From the NCBI GenBank assembly GCA_020650975.1, contig JAIPMN010000258.1:1-64000 (forward strand): a stretch of 64,000 bases of DNA, read 5' to 3'. The notes beneath the pieces are model-generated. The model searched no databases. It was given only the letters and a program-made list of their open reading frames with translations, and was not told the DNA's origin. Each line of letters opens with the position of its first letter. Position 1 is the first letter of the stretch. The translations under genes and the position numbers were made by a program. Positions 61,201 through 64,000 of the stretch are shown one piece after another. Source of the stretch: Apostichopus californicus. Its lineage: Eukaryota > Echinodermata > Holothuroidea > Aspidochirotida > Stichopodidae.

Positions 61201-63772
61201 GTAGTGGTTATATCCGTTCATCATCAATTTGTTCAATACAAGGGATAGACATAAGGGTAATTCCACAAGGCTTTGTACAAGTGTCTATATTCACATGTAG
61301 AGTACTATCTAATGTGTCATATATACAGCACAGGAGAGAGCAGATGGAAACTGATTCTATTTAGGTATTCATGCTGACACAGCTGGGTCAGCATCATGTG
61401 AACAAAATGGGATCATGTGTTAACAATGAACTTTTACTTTCAATATCCAACCACAAAAATACTGTTATACTGTAAGCTAACATCAACAAAGATTACCACA
61501 TAGGTCAGTGGAACAGGAATGTTTTGTCTAAAGGGAGACGTTTGTTTTAAATAGTTCATAGTTTGCTTTTAAACTATAACAGAAAGTAGTCATTTGAGCT
61601 CTTACACTTATAAATATAAACTTCTCTGCCAAATGGGACAGTAACTTTATATTGTTAGATTGTTGTACTTATCGTCACACAACTTCTGCCACAAACTTTG
61701 ATAAAATCTGTTTGAAAATTTGAAGAAAAAAAATTAAAAGAAAACTTTTCAGTTATACAGTAGGTTAAGTTTTTTATTTATTATTATTTTATTTTTTGGT
61801 TAGTAGTTTTTGTTCTTTGTATGAACTTTTCAACTGGTCAACTTTTACAGGGGAGAGAAAACTGGGGGTGGTGGCAGGGGGTTTGATACTTTGGTAGGAG
61901 AGACGCTTGGAGGTGCTTGTAGCATTTTACAAGACAACAATGTTGATAAATCCTTTTTGAATACTTTTTTCAGAGTATTTCAGTATCATCCAAGACTTAC
62001 AAGTATTCTGATGCATAGCTCATTCAACATTGCGTTCTGTAAAATGAATCATATTGTCAGTTTTCTTGTTTTGTTGTAGCAACAGATTATAGCATTTGCC
62101 GAGTAATATTGTTTGAAAACATTTGTTTTTTCTTTGTCAAAAGAATTCTTGGCAAACTTGAATCCTGGGCATTGTATATTTATCTGAGCTGTTATCCAAC
62201 TCTATACATTTGTGAAAAGTAATATTTTAATGTTTACCTTTCATTTTGTTGTTTTGCAGGAAAGAATTCAATAACAAAGTCATGGATGCATTTGTAGCTT
62301 TGCATGAATTCAAAAACATGATTTTGGTCCAAGCTTTAAGGTATGTGTATATCAATTCTAACTTTTGTTTAATAGATAACCTTTTCCGTCCCTGCTATAC
62401 CCCCGTTCTTTATCACATTCCCATCCTCCTTCCCATCCCTGCCTCCCTCCCCATTCCTGCCCCTCCCCATTCCTGCCCCATCCCGGCCCCCTCCCCATCA
62501 CTTCCCATCCCTGTCCCCTCCCCTCCCTGCCCCTTCCATTCCTTCCCCCTCCCATCCCTTCACTATCCCTTCCCGCTCCCCATCCCTCTCCCCTACCATC
62601 CCTGCCCCCTCCTATTACTCCCCATCCCTGTCCCCTCCCATTCCTTCCCCCTCCCATCCCTTCCTCCTCCCCATTGCTGTCCCCTCCCCAGTCCTTCCCT
62701 CCAGCTTACATTACAAGCCAGGTAAGATCTTGATACGGTTCTATTAATTGGAATAACAAATGCACTAGCTTATGTTAATACTTTGGTTGTGTTTCTCATG
62801 TTTGGATGTTACTTTAAAACCAGCTGTAAGTATCAAAACAGACTGATTTGGGTTGATTTTGATCAACTTTTGAGCAAGTATTTAGAACCGAAATCCCACA
62901 ATGTCAGTTATTAGCTTGGTTGGGGCAGACTCAGTAGGTTAACTACTAAAACTACTGTCCAAACCAAACTTATATGGTAGTTGTGTGCTAGTCCTCTTTG
63001 CTTTGTTTTAATAATCATGGATTAACCACTGCTAAACAGAATGATTCTGTTTGAAATTCCAACCCAGCCAATCAGAAACCAAAAACTGTGACACATGACC
63101 AACTGATTATTTTTTTGGCACTTAAAAAAAGAAACAGTCAACAATTGTGGAGTGTTTATCTTCAAAAATGATCGAGCTATTATGGAAATTGTCCTGAGGA
63201 CATTCCTTTGACACTCAATGGTTTTGCTAGATCTGTAAACTTCATGAATATTCATGGTTGCTTGTACAACAAAATTAGAAGTATAAGATTACCTTGTCTT
63301 AAGAAACAAATTTCAAGATTTGCCAATTGAGCCTGGAAGGCTCATAACACTTAGTTGTTGTTTTAAGCTGAAATTGATATTTTAGAGATATAGAAACAAT
63401 TTCACTTTGTCTTTAACAGTGTTAGATTCACACAAGCTTTCATAAGATGACGAATAAATCGCATGGGCCTCGACGGTATATATAATTCTGGTTGTGAGTT
63501 ATTGATCATTTGCATCACACCTTACCCAGCCTCAAAACCTGTTGTATACGATGAAGAACTTTCTCCATTTTAGTGGAGAGTGTCATGGACAAGTGTTTGA
63601 GGGCTGACGTCATTAACATATTGTTTACTTCAAACGTAACAATTCATTTCCTGTTTCAGACAATTTTTATGGAGCTTTCGTCTGCCGGGAGAGGCCCAGA
63701 AGATTGATAGGATGATGGAGTGCTTTGCCAAACGCTACTGTGAATCTAACACGGGAGTATTTGAGTCTACAG
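4090..63772 (+). CDS. CYTH: Cytohesin, ARF guanine-nucleotide exchange factor (5' part of gene)
   Basis: Six shared exons (48799-48872, 55509-55570, 56423-56486, 59207-59325, 62260-62340, 63660-63772) splice in frame to about 171 residues that align with cytohesins 1-4 and fly Steppke. They encode an N-terminal coiled coil, the KFNMDPKKG linker, then Sec7 helices with [34 protein letters not shown] and KIDRMME. The Glu of LPGEAQ (codon 63691-63693) is the catalytic glutamic finger, E156 of ARNO, which displaces GDP from ARF GTPases at membranes. The remaining Sec7 helices and the family's C-terminal PH domain, which binds phosphoinositides, would lie beyond the right edge. Several alternative first exons feed the same acceptor at 48799. 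The family assignment is very secure; which vertebrate paralogue it corresponds to cannot be stated. Confidence 0.97.
4226..5489 (+). other. Start of the cytohesin 5' intron
   Basis: No exon or RNA gene is visible. The sequence holds AT-rich DNA, a run of C at about 5270-5280, and scattered ACAGTA words. Open frames at 4249-4434, 4644-4859 and 4714-4926 overlap on opposite strands and show no domain. Confidence 0.5.
5490..5760 (+). mobile_element. CR1/Jockey-like LINE 3' end with ACTAA tail
   Basis: The plus-strand frame reads [20 protein letters not shown], then [13 protein letters not shown]. The pattern L.K..SR...R..FFS.RVV..WN.LP..V is the C-terminus of many CR1-type LINE reverse-transcriptase ORFs. 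The frame shifts once shortly after this, and the expected ending ALDKYFKAF-stop follows in another frame (about 5622-5654). The 3' UTR ends in ACTAAACTAAACTA at about 5747-5760, a typical simple-repeat LINE tail. The copy is 5'-truncated and in the same orientation as cytohesin. Confidence 0.8.
5761..10129 (+). other. Cytohesin intron sequence, mostly unassigned
   Basis: No exon was found. The region contains AT-rich sequence with very frequent TACAGTA/TACTGTA words (for example six between 6000 and 6180), the 69-bp duplication noted separately, and short repeats of TAACATTGTTTATG at 9640-9705. The 115-residue plus-strand frame at 7550-7897 has no recognisable motif. Confidence 0.5.
8196..8311. 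repeat. 69-bp period direct duplication, two copies
   Basis: TGTAATAGTGTTAGGGAACC followed by TTAAA-ATACTGCACTATT occurs starting at 8196 and again at 8265, nearly identical, with a short insertion difference near the ends. This is a simple tandem duplication of intronic DNA. Confidence 0.8.
10130..10305 (+). mobile_element. L2/CR1-like LINE 3' end with GCGC-TATAAAT-(ATT) tail
   Basis: The plus-strand frame ends [18 protein letters not shown] followed by [15 protein letters not shown]. The piece [12 protein letters not shown] matches the FKxxLKTxLFxxAF ending common to L2/CR1 LINE ORFs. It is followed directly by GGCGCTATATAAATCTACA and ATTATTATTG, the usual 3' UTR tail of such elements in marine invertebrates. 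Only this terminal piece remains. Confidence 0.65.
10795..11290. repeat. Degenerate tandem array, about 50-55 bp units
   Basis: Units share a core like TGCTGCAGTAAATATTGCC followed by GCATAATGAC and often a closing GGTCATTAT. Related cores lie near 10812 (CCGCTGCATAAAATAATG), 10855, 10905, 10965, 11010, 11060, 11130 and 11255. Units are strongly diverged, so this is an old minisatellite or a locally amplified element. The two minus-strand frames across it (10733-10954, 10958-11140) are by-products of the repeat. Confidence 0.6.
11300..13184 (+). other. Cytohesin intron sequence, unassigned
   Basis: I see no exon, RNA gene or recognised repeat. A 131-residue minus-strand frame at 12375-12770 is the longest in the stretch but has no domain, and its composition matches the surrounding intron. 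Confidence 0.45.
13185..13288. repeat. 26-bp minisatellite, four exact units
   Basis: A unit beginning GACATGTACAGGATTGTAAC and ending ATTGAT is repeated four times in a row without visible change, which implies recent expansion. The overlapping minus-strand frames here (13082-13322) with repeated [15 protein letters not shown] words are translations of this repeat and not genes. Confidence 0.95.
13724..14127. mobile_element. hAT-type MITE, copy 1
   Basis: This 404-bp non-coding element has inverted ends: it starts CCGTGGCGGAGCG (first bases altered from CAGTGGCGGAGC) and ends GCTTCGCCACTG. It is flanked by a perfect 8-bp target duplication, ACCCTGAT, at 13716-13723 and 14128-14135. The 8-bp duplication and CAGTGGCG ends are hallmarks of hAT transposons. 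It has no transposase and must have been mobilised in trans. A second copy in the same orientation lies at 49131-49523. Confidence 0.93.
14136..16273 (+). other. Cytohesin intron sequence, unassigned
   Basis: No exon or repeat family was recognised. There are G/C homopolymer runs near 14777 and short poly-T tracts. Small frames such as 14867-15052 show no domain. Confidence 0.45.
16274..16575 (-). mobile_element. tRNA-derived SINE, full-length copy
   Basis: Read on the minus strand, the element begins GGTGCTGTGGCATAGTGG at 16575. It has a polymerase III A box (TGGCATAGTGG, within 16558-16568) and a perfect B box (GGTTCGATTCC, 16495-16505), spaced as in a tRNA. A non-tRNA body of about 200 bp follows, ending in AATAACTGCTGATT and an (ATT)n tail at 16274-16302. 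The plus-strand frame with PGIEPQTAQ at 16405-16602 is the antisense reading of the B box. A partial copy of the same body lies at 34576. Confidence 0.9.
16735..17105 (-). mobile_element. L2/CR1-like LINE 3' fragment, decayed
   Basis: Minus-strand frames read [20 protein letters not shown], then SLRHANFSL, then [20 protein letters not shown] and NSFK. These match the LHG..P.YL..LI.PY.P.RSLR ... GP.LWN.LP..LR...S...FK C-terminal region of L2/CR1 LINE ORFs. At least one frameshift follows SFK, after which [13 protein letters not shown] continues in another frame. It is an old, 5'-truncated copy, antisense to cytohesin. Confidence 0.85.
17108..21362 (+). other. Cytohesin intron sequence, unassigned
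   Basis: I found no exon or RNA gene. The sequence includes G or C homopolymers at about 18325, 18915 and 19030, AT-rich tracts and many ACAGTA words. The minus-strand frame at 17719-17994 (91 residues) has no domain. Confidence 0.45.
21363..21433. repeat. 24-bp minisatellite, three units
   Basis: Three consecutive units of the form TGTGTATATTTCTATATAGC and GCC (21363, 21386, 21410) differ at a few positions each. They also explain the repeated FYIVP/FYIAP words in the small frame here. Confidence 0.8.
22455..22570 (-). repeat. (AAT)n plus GCGC-tail repeat fragment
   Basis: An AATAAT microsatellite (about 22448-22512) is followed by CAGAGGATTTATGAGGCCCT and, after AAGTAGCTGCTCTAGGCGCT. Read on the minus strand this resembles the AGCGCC...AAATCC-(ATT)n tail family seen at 10262, 26749 and 39380. 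It is probably the 3' end of a LINE or SINE that inserted antisense to cytohesin. Confidence 0.5.
23164..23219. repeat. Imperfect inverted repeat upstream of exon 1b
   Basis: GTGAAGCTGAT (23164-23174) and ATCAGCTTCAC (23209-23219) are perfect complements. The pairing extends outward with a small bulge through GAAA/TTTC. It could form a hairpin about 360 bases before the exon 1b start codon, but no function is shown. Confidence 0.6.
23576..23825 (+). CDS. CYTH: Cytohesin alternative first coding exon 1b (acidic N-terminus)
   Basis: The ATG at 23576 lies in a favourable context (AAAATGG). It opens 83 codons plus a leftover G before donor GTGAGAAAC. The peptide begins [20 protein letters not shown], includes an acidic run [16 protein letters not shown], and ends [16 protein letters not shown]. 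Joining to 48799 gives LIKQ-DLTQEEL, in the same phase as the other first exons. Codons after the donor (to 23920) lose the acidic/polar character and look intronic, which supports the splice point. An acidic stretch before the coiled coil is unlike vertebrate cytohesins. It may bind basic partners, but this is a guess. Confidence 0.75.
23826..26745 (+). other. Cytohesin intron sequence between exons 1b and 1c
   Basis: No further exon or known repeat is recognised. The sequence is AT-rich with scattered ACAGTA words and a G-rich patch at 24600-24630. Frames at 24660-24869, 25475-25669 and 26326-26523 show no domain. Confidence 0.45.
26746..26850 (-). repeat. GCGC-tail repeat fragment
   Basis: The sequence GATAATAATAATGTTGATTT, then ATAACGCGCACA and CCCGGAAGGGTGCTCAAGG, is read on the minus strand as a repeat ending TGAGCACCCTTCC...GCGCGTTATAAATC-(ATT)n. 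This is the common 3' tail shared with the copies at 10262 and 39380. Confidence 0.55.
27596..27684. repeat. About 30-bp AT-rich minisatellite, three units
   Basis: Three diverged units related to TACATGTATGATTTAGCTAT followed by ACATGTTTA lie head to tail, starting near 27596, 27626 and 27655. Confidence 0.7.
27833..27912. repeat. Polypyrimidine tract
   Basis: An 80-base stretch of almost only C and T on the plus strand (CCTCCC, CTTCCC words) ends in a run of C. The minus-strand frame at 27768-27989 with [12 protein letters not shown] words is its translation and not a gene. Confidence 0.9.
28587..28653 (+). CDS. CYTH: Cytohesin alternative first coding exon 1c
   Basis: The ATG at 28587 (context GAAATGG) opens 22 codons plus a leftover G before the strong donor GTAAGTTT. 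The peptide begins [20 protein letters not shown] and is followed by EY. Joining to the shared exon gives SNEY-DLTQEEL. The length and moderately hydrophobic start are closer to vertebrate cytohesin N-termini than exons 1a and 1b. A TCAGTTT initiator-like sequence lies near 28530, about 55 bases upstream, but no TATA box is visible. The identical phase and leftover base relative to the other first exons are the main support. Confidence 0.72.
29289..29850. mobile_element. Harbinger-like non-autonomous DNA transposon with doubled ends
   Basis: This 562-bp element is flanked by TTA target duplications (29286-29288, 29851-29853). Its inverted repeats of about 50 bp start AGGCGCTTTCACACCGG and are rich in GCGACGCGACGCG words. 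A TTA/TWA duplication with such ends fits PIF/Harbinger MITEs. A second pair of similar ends lies inside: AGGACCTTTCACACCGGC at 29344 and its partner ending GAAAGGGCCT at 29777, so both termini are doubled. It has no transposase. A 75-codon open frame from ATG 29478 starts [19 protein letters not shown] and runs into the right terminus. I do not recognise it, and it may be carried or residual sequence. Confidence 0.85.
29854..30792 (+). other. Cytohesin intron sequence, unassigned
   Basis: This is AT-rich sequence with one exact-length 29-bp direct duplication at 30376-30433 (CAGGTGATAAAATATGTAGT and so on). No exon is seen. Confidence 0.45.
30793..30960 (+). mobile_element. Diverged tRNA-SINE relative
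   Basis: A tRNA-like head with GGTGGCTTACTCAATGAACC and a B-box-like TTAGTTCAATCC is followed by a body containing TTTTCCCATCTGAAATGG. That last word matches the body of the SINE at 16274 over 17 bases. The head differs, so this is either a sibling family with a different tRNA end or a much-decayed copy. Confidence 0.45.
30961..32822 (+). other. Cytohesin intron sequence, unassigned
   Basis: A TG microsatellite lies at about 31440-31460. I find no exon, RNA gene or known repeat otherwise. Confidence 0.45.
32823..32861 (-). ncRNA. Hammerhead-ribozyme-like motif, probably a retroelement remnant
   Basis: On the minus strand the sequence reads TTGAAGA (32857-32851), A, then a perfect 5-bp stem GATCC/GGATC around loop TGCTA, then GAAAC. 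This is the arrangement CUGANGA - stem II - GAAA of hammerhead ribozymes, with one change in the first core box (U for C). Hammerheads of this compact kind are known in Penelope-like elements and retrozymes of aquatic animals. I do not see a convincing stem III with its cleavage triplet, so it may be inactive or only a resemblance. A short AACTTTATATA repeat follows at about 32880-32935. Confidence 0.4.
33515..33532. repeat. Perfect 18-bp palindrome with central E box
   Basis: CGCCAACAGCTGTTGGCG equals its own reverse complement and is centred on CAGCTG, an E box recognised by bHLH factors. It lies in a locally CpG-richer part of the intron (about 33020-33720). A regulatory role is possible but not shown. 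Confidence 0.5.
33533..34330 (+). other. Cytohesin intron sequence before the gap
   Basis: The part up to 33730 is richer in CG dinucleotides than most of the window. A short frame with ATG at 33751 ends at a GTGAGG in phase 0, so it would not fit the cytohesin acceptor. The rest is AT-rich with no feature. Confidence 0.4.
34331..34353. other. Assembly gap (23 N)
   Basis: The run of N is bordered by CCCC on the left and a run of C on the right, so the gap is probably a poly-C tract that could not be sequenced through. The true length is unknown. Confidence 0.99.
34576..34750 (+). mobile_element. tRNA-SINE, 5'-truncated copy
   Basis: From AATGACTTTCTAAAATTGAA onward the sequence follows the body of the SINE at 16274 (read on its sense strand), including TCCAAATTTGAGTTAAAATG, AAGCCACCC-GACGTG, AACTGCTGATT and an ATTATTATTATG tail. 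The tRNA head is missing. Divergence from the full copy is clear but modest. Confidence 0.85.
34751..39379 (+). other. Cytohesin intron sequence, unassigned
   Basis: The stretch contains a TG repeat (37157-37172), poly-C runs at about 38100 and a C-rich tract at 38270-38385 that produces Pro-rich frames on the plus strand. The 139-residue frame at 36092-36511 has no domain. No exon is supported. Confidence 0.45.
39380..39450 (-). repeat. GCGC-tail repeat fragment, decayed
   Basis: AATAAGAATAACAAGAATTT, ATTATGTGCC and GGGGCGCTCAAGG appear in the same order as in the repeat at 26746, with substitutions. It is probably another copy of that 3'-tail family, antisense to cytohesin. Confidence 0.4.
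39451..43176 (+). other. Cytohesin intron sequence, unassigned
   Basis: A short (ACAATG)n run lies at about 39828-39850. One very short ATG stretch at 41190-41205 ends at a strong GTAAGT in phase 1 and is treated as a finding, not a gene. Nothing else is recognised. Confidence 0.4.
43177..43243 (+). CDS. CYTH: Cytohesin alternative first coding exon 1d
   Basis: Two in-frame ATGs could start this exon. ATG 43177 is in a weak context and gives 22 codons beginning [23 protein letters not shown] 43204 is in a strong context (ACCATGG) and gives 13 codons, [13 protein letters not shown]. Both end with a leftover G before donor GTACATCA, in phase with the exon at 48799, giving [10 protein letters not shown]. 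The frame is closed upstream by a stop at 43069. It is the nearest first exon to the shared body, 5.6 kb away, and with the second ATG its length matches vertebrate cytohesins best. The donor is weaker than that of exon 1c. Confidence 0.65.
43244..45742 (+). other. Cytohesin intron sequence, unassigned
   Basis: This stretch contains a G-run at 43323-43337, a (GA)n microsatellite at 44114-44133 followed by a G-rich patch, and many ACAGTA/TACTGT words (for example 44580-44645 and 45060-45240). No exon is seen. Confidence 0.45.
45743..45791. repeat. Perfect 17-bp stem, 15-base loop inverted repeat
   Basis: GTGGTGATCAAGTACCA (45743-45759) and TGGTACTTGATCACCAC (45775-45791) pair without mismatch around a 15-base loop. 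Just downstream, ACTAGTGTAACGTAAGTTA is duplicated (about 45815-45862). It could be a remnant of a palindromic element or a transcribed hairpin in the cytohesin pre-mRNA. Confidence 0.85.
45792..48798 (+). other. Last part of the cytohesin 5' intron
   Basis: No exon or repeat family is seen. Small overlapping frames on opposite strands at 46359-46686 and 48251-48565 have no domain. The pyrimidine-rich tract and CTCTCAG at 48785-48798 form the shared acceptor. Confidence 0.5.
48799..48872 (+). CDS. CYTH: Cytohesin shared exon 2: start of coiled coil
   Basis: After acceptor TCTCTCAG, two bases complete an Asp codon supplied by any of the first exons, followed by [20 protein letters not shown] and LEIK, then donor GTAAGC. 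This corresponds to the DLT.EER..L.NIRRRKQELL start of vertebrate cytohesins, the amphipathic heptads of the coiled coil that mediates dimerisation and scaffold binding (GRASP, CYTIP in vertebrates). All alternative transcripts starting upstream must use this exon. Confidence 0.95.
48914..48985. repeat. C-rich tract after exon 2
   Basis: A stretch of C runs and CCTCCCC words begins about 40 bases after the exon 2 donor. It is simple sequence without coding character. Confidence 0.8.
49131..49523. mobile_element. hAT-type MITE, copy 2
   Basis: This 393-bp element has ends CAGTGGCGGAGCG and GCTCCGCCACTG and a perfect 8-bp target duplication GCTAGAAA at 49123-49130 and 49524-49531. Its sequence follows the copy at 13724-14127 along the whole length, with small deletions (for example near 49260) and scattered substitutions. 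It has no coding capacity. The ends are better preserved than in copy 1. Confidence 0.95.
49532..55508 (+). other. Cytohesin intron 2 remainder
   Basis: I see no exon or RNA gene. The sequence holds poly-T runs, a C run at about 55432-55446, and an A/T-rich stretch at 53870-53910. Frames such as 52314-52637 (107 residues) have no domain. Confidence 0.5.
55509..55570 (+). CDS. CYTH: Cytohesin shared exon 3: end of coiled coil
   Basis: Between acceptor TTTTTTCAG and donor GTAAGT are 20 codons plus AA, encoding [20 protein letters not shown]. Hydrophobic residues at heptad spacing (L, M, V, L, M) continue the coiled coil. It matches the IERLKYEIAEVMTEIDNL region of vertebrate CYTH3 in position and character. 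The cytohesin linker through here is about two residues shorter than in human CYTH3. Confidence 0.93.
55571..56422 (+). other. Cytohesin intron 3
   Basis: It begins with a purine-rich (GA/GGGA) tract at 55580-55625. The 92-residue minus-strand frame at 55534-55812 is the pyrimidine complement of this tract. Otherwise there is nothing of note. Confidence 0.6.
56423..56486 (+). CDS. CYTH: Cytohesin shared exon 4: linker before Sec7
   Basis: The first base completes a Lys codon. The exon then encodes [20 protein letters not shown] and K, ending before the donor [15 protein letters not shown] followed by G of the next exon is the almost invariant [11 protein letters not shown] of cytohesins, the linker that packs against and autoinhibits the Sec7 domain. 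The donor GTTCGT is weaker than the family of GTAAGT donors used elsewhere in this gene, but the frame and conservation leave little doubt. Confidence 0.95.
56748..56805. repeat. 20-bp minisatellite, three units
   Basis: CACCCATCATTGTTATGTCA and close variants lie at 56748, 56768 and 56788. They give the repeated [12 protein letters not shown] words of the small frame at 56708-56899, which is not a gene. Confidence 0.85.
56806..58213 (+). other. Cytohesin intron 4, first part
   Basis: No recognised repeat or exon is seen. From about 57950 to 58213 the sequence is richer in CG dinucleotides and may be a promoter for the open stretch at 58214. Confidence 0.4.
58214..58336 (+). CDS. Possible alternative first exon of a coil-less cytohesin (tentative)
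   Basis: The ATG at 58214 opens 41 codons, beginning [20 protein letters not shown], and reaches AAG before a GTTTATCTC that could be a donor in phase 0. The next cytohesin exon (59207) starts in phase 0 with Gly, so a join would read [15 protein letters not shown], with AAG before the splice as in exon 4. The peptide is a basic, hydrophobic, possibly amphipathic helix, a type often used for membrane binding. The 250 bases upstream are richer in CG than the intron average. Alternatives are a small unrelated gene (the frame runs 70 codons to a stop) or a chance frame. A CAG just before the ATG could also be an acceptor. Confidence 0.3.
58337..59206 (+). other. Cytohesin intron 4, last part
   Basis: No repeat or exon is recognised. 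The frame at 58886-59092 has a purine-rich end and no domain. Confidence 0.45.
59207..59325 (+). CDS. CYTH: Cytohesin shared exon 5: first Sec7 helices
   Basis: From acceptor TTCTTCAG, 39 codons plus GG encode [20 protein letters not shown], then [19 protein letters not shown]. This matches GIQFLIEN.LL....[23 protein letters not shown] of human cytohesins, helices A to C of the Sec7 ARF-exchange domain. The donor GTAATT is slightly non-consensus. The exon leaves in phase 2. Confidence 0.97.
59326..62259 (+). other. Cytohesin intron 5
   Basis: A G-rich patch with GGGGTGGTTGGGAGG words lies at 59425-59480. No exon or repeat family is seen. Small frames (60145-60363, 60528-60761) show no domain. 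Confidence 0.5.
62260..62340 (+). CDS. CYTH: Cytohesin shared exon 6: middle of Sec7
   Basis: The first base completes Gly (GGG), then 26 codons encode [20 protein letters not shown] followed by ILVQAL, with AG left over before donor GTATGT. It aligns with [26 protein letters not shown] of vertebrate cytohesins. The open frame continues past the donor only because the intron starts with a C-rich simple repeat. Confidence 0.97.
62395..62705. repeat. CCCCATCCCTG-type polypyrimidine minisatellite
   Basis: This is about 310 bases of CCCTCCCC, CATTCCTGCC and CCATCCCTGTCC words in variable order, starting about 55 bases after the exon 6 donor. It yields long Pro-rich frames on the plus strand (to 62725) and Gly-rich frames on the minus strand (62358-62657), which should not be read as genes. 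The minus strand has many G runs. Confidence 0.93.
62706..63659 (+). other. Cytohesin intron 6 remainder
   Basis: No repeat family or exon is recognised up to the acceptor TCCTGTTTCAG at 63649-63659. Confidence 0.5.
63660..63772 (+). CDS. CYTH: Cytohesin shared exon 7: catalytic part of Sec7
   Basis: The exon begins by completing Arg, then encodes [20 protein letters not shown], then [17 protein letters not shown], with G left over before donor GTGGGT. The segment [15 protein letters not shown] is nearly invariant in cytohesins. Its Glu (63691-63693) corresponds to E156 of ARNO, the glutamic finger essential for exchange. In isoform 1a it would be residue 190. The G left at the donor should start the Asp of the expected DTCYVLSF that follows in relatives. 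Confidence 0.97.
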
Positions 63773-64000
63773 GTGGGTGGATTTTGACATCAGTTAGCTT
63801 ATAGGAGGATGAGGAAGAGGAGGTACTCATAAGAAGGACATTTTGTCAAGAGAAAAGGAAATGAGGCTTAAATCATGTATCCCTTCTTTGTAGATCCAGT
63901 TTACCTTCAGGTTCTTTTAGCCTATTGGTAGGCTCAAAGTTTATTTTAATGCTAAGTCACTTGACCACCCCTGTGCAATTTTCCCCCACGCCAACCCCTC
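63773..64000 (+). other. Start of next cytohesin intron
   Basis: Intronic sequence continues to the right edge, ending in a C-rich patch. No further exon is visible. Confidence 0.6.

Noticed and set aside
62358-62657. 99-residue Gly-rich minus-strand frame
   Set aside because: It is the antisense reading of the same C-rich repeat.
62246-62725. 159-residue plus-strand open frame, the longest in the window
   Set aside because: Only 62260-62340 is a real cytohesin exon. The rest is Pro-rich translation of a C-rich simple repeat after a clear GTATGT donor.

Overview
This is a window of animal nuclear DNA: AT-rich, with short coding exons separated by long introns, GT/AG splice sites, and many decayed mobile elements. 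The repeat types (tRNA-derived SINEs, CR1/L2-like LINE 3' ends with GCGC-TATAAAT-(ATT)n tails, hAT and Harbinger MITEs) and the protein sequence suggest a marine invertebrate. An echinoderm is my best guess, but nothing in the window proves the phylum. No open reading frame is long enough to be a gene by itself, and most ORFs are chance frames in introns or repeats.

Two host genes lie head to head. On the minus strand (3282 down to 223, continuing past the left edge) five phase-compatible exons encode the N-terminus, about 133 residues, of a basic then Ser-rich protein that I do not recognise. About 0.8 kb away, on the plus strand (4090 to 63772, continuing past the right edge), is a cytohesin (ARNO/Steppke family) ARF guanine-nucleotide exchange factor. 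Its shared exons at 48799, 55509, 56423, 59207, 62260 and 63660 encode the coiled coil and the first half of the Sec7 domain, including the catalytic glutamate. The rest of Sec7 and the expected PH domain lie outside the window.

The main observation is at the 5' end of the cytohesin gene. Four separate candidate first coding exons (4090, 23576, 28587, 43177/43204), spread over 39 kb, each begin with ATG and end in a donor in the same phase with a leftover G. Each therefore completes the same Asp codon when joined to the shared exon at 48799. They would give cytohesins with very different N-termini, one of them long and very acidic. A further open stretch at 58214, ending in phase 0 before the Sec7 exon, could give a form lacking the coiled coil.

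The introns hold two copies of one hAT-type MITE with perfect 8-bp target duplications (13724, 49131), a Harbinger-like palindromic element with doubled ends and a TTA duplication (29289), one full tRNA-SINE and two partial or diverged relatives (16274, 34576, 30793), four LINE 3'-end fragments, a small family of GCGC/ATT-tailed repeats, a hammerhead-like motif (32823), several minisatellites, a perfect 17-bp hairpin (45743), and a 23-N assembly gap at 34331. The words ACAGTA/TACTGT recur throughout the non-coding DNA.
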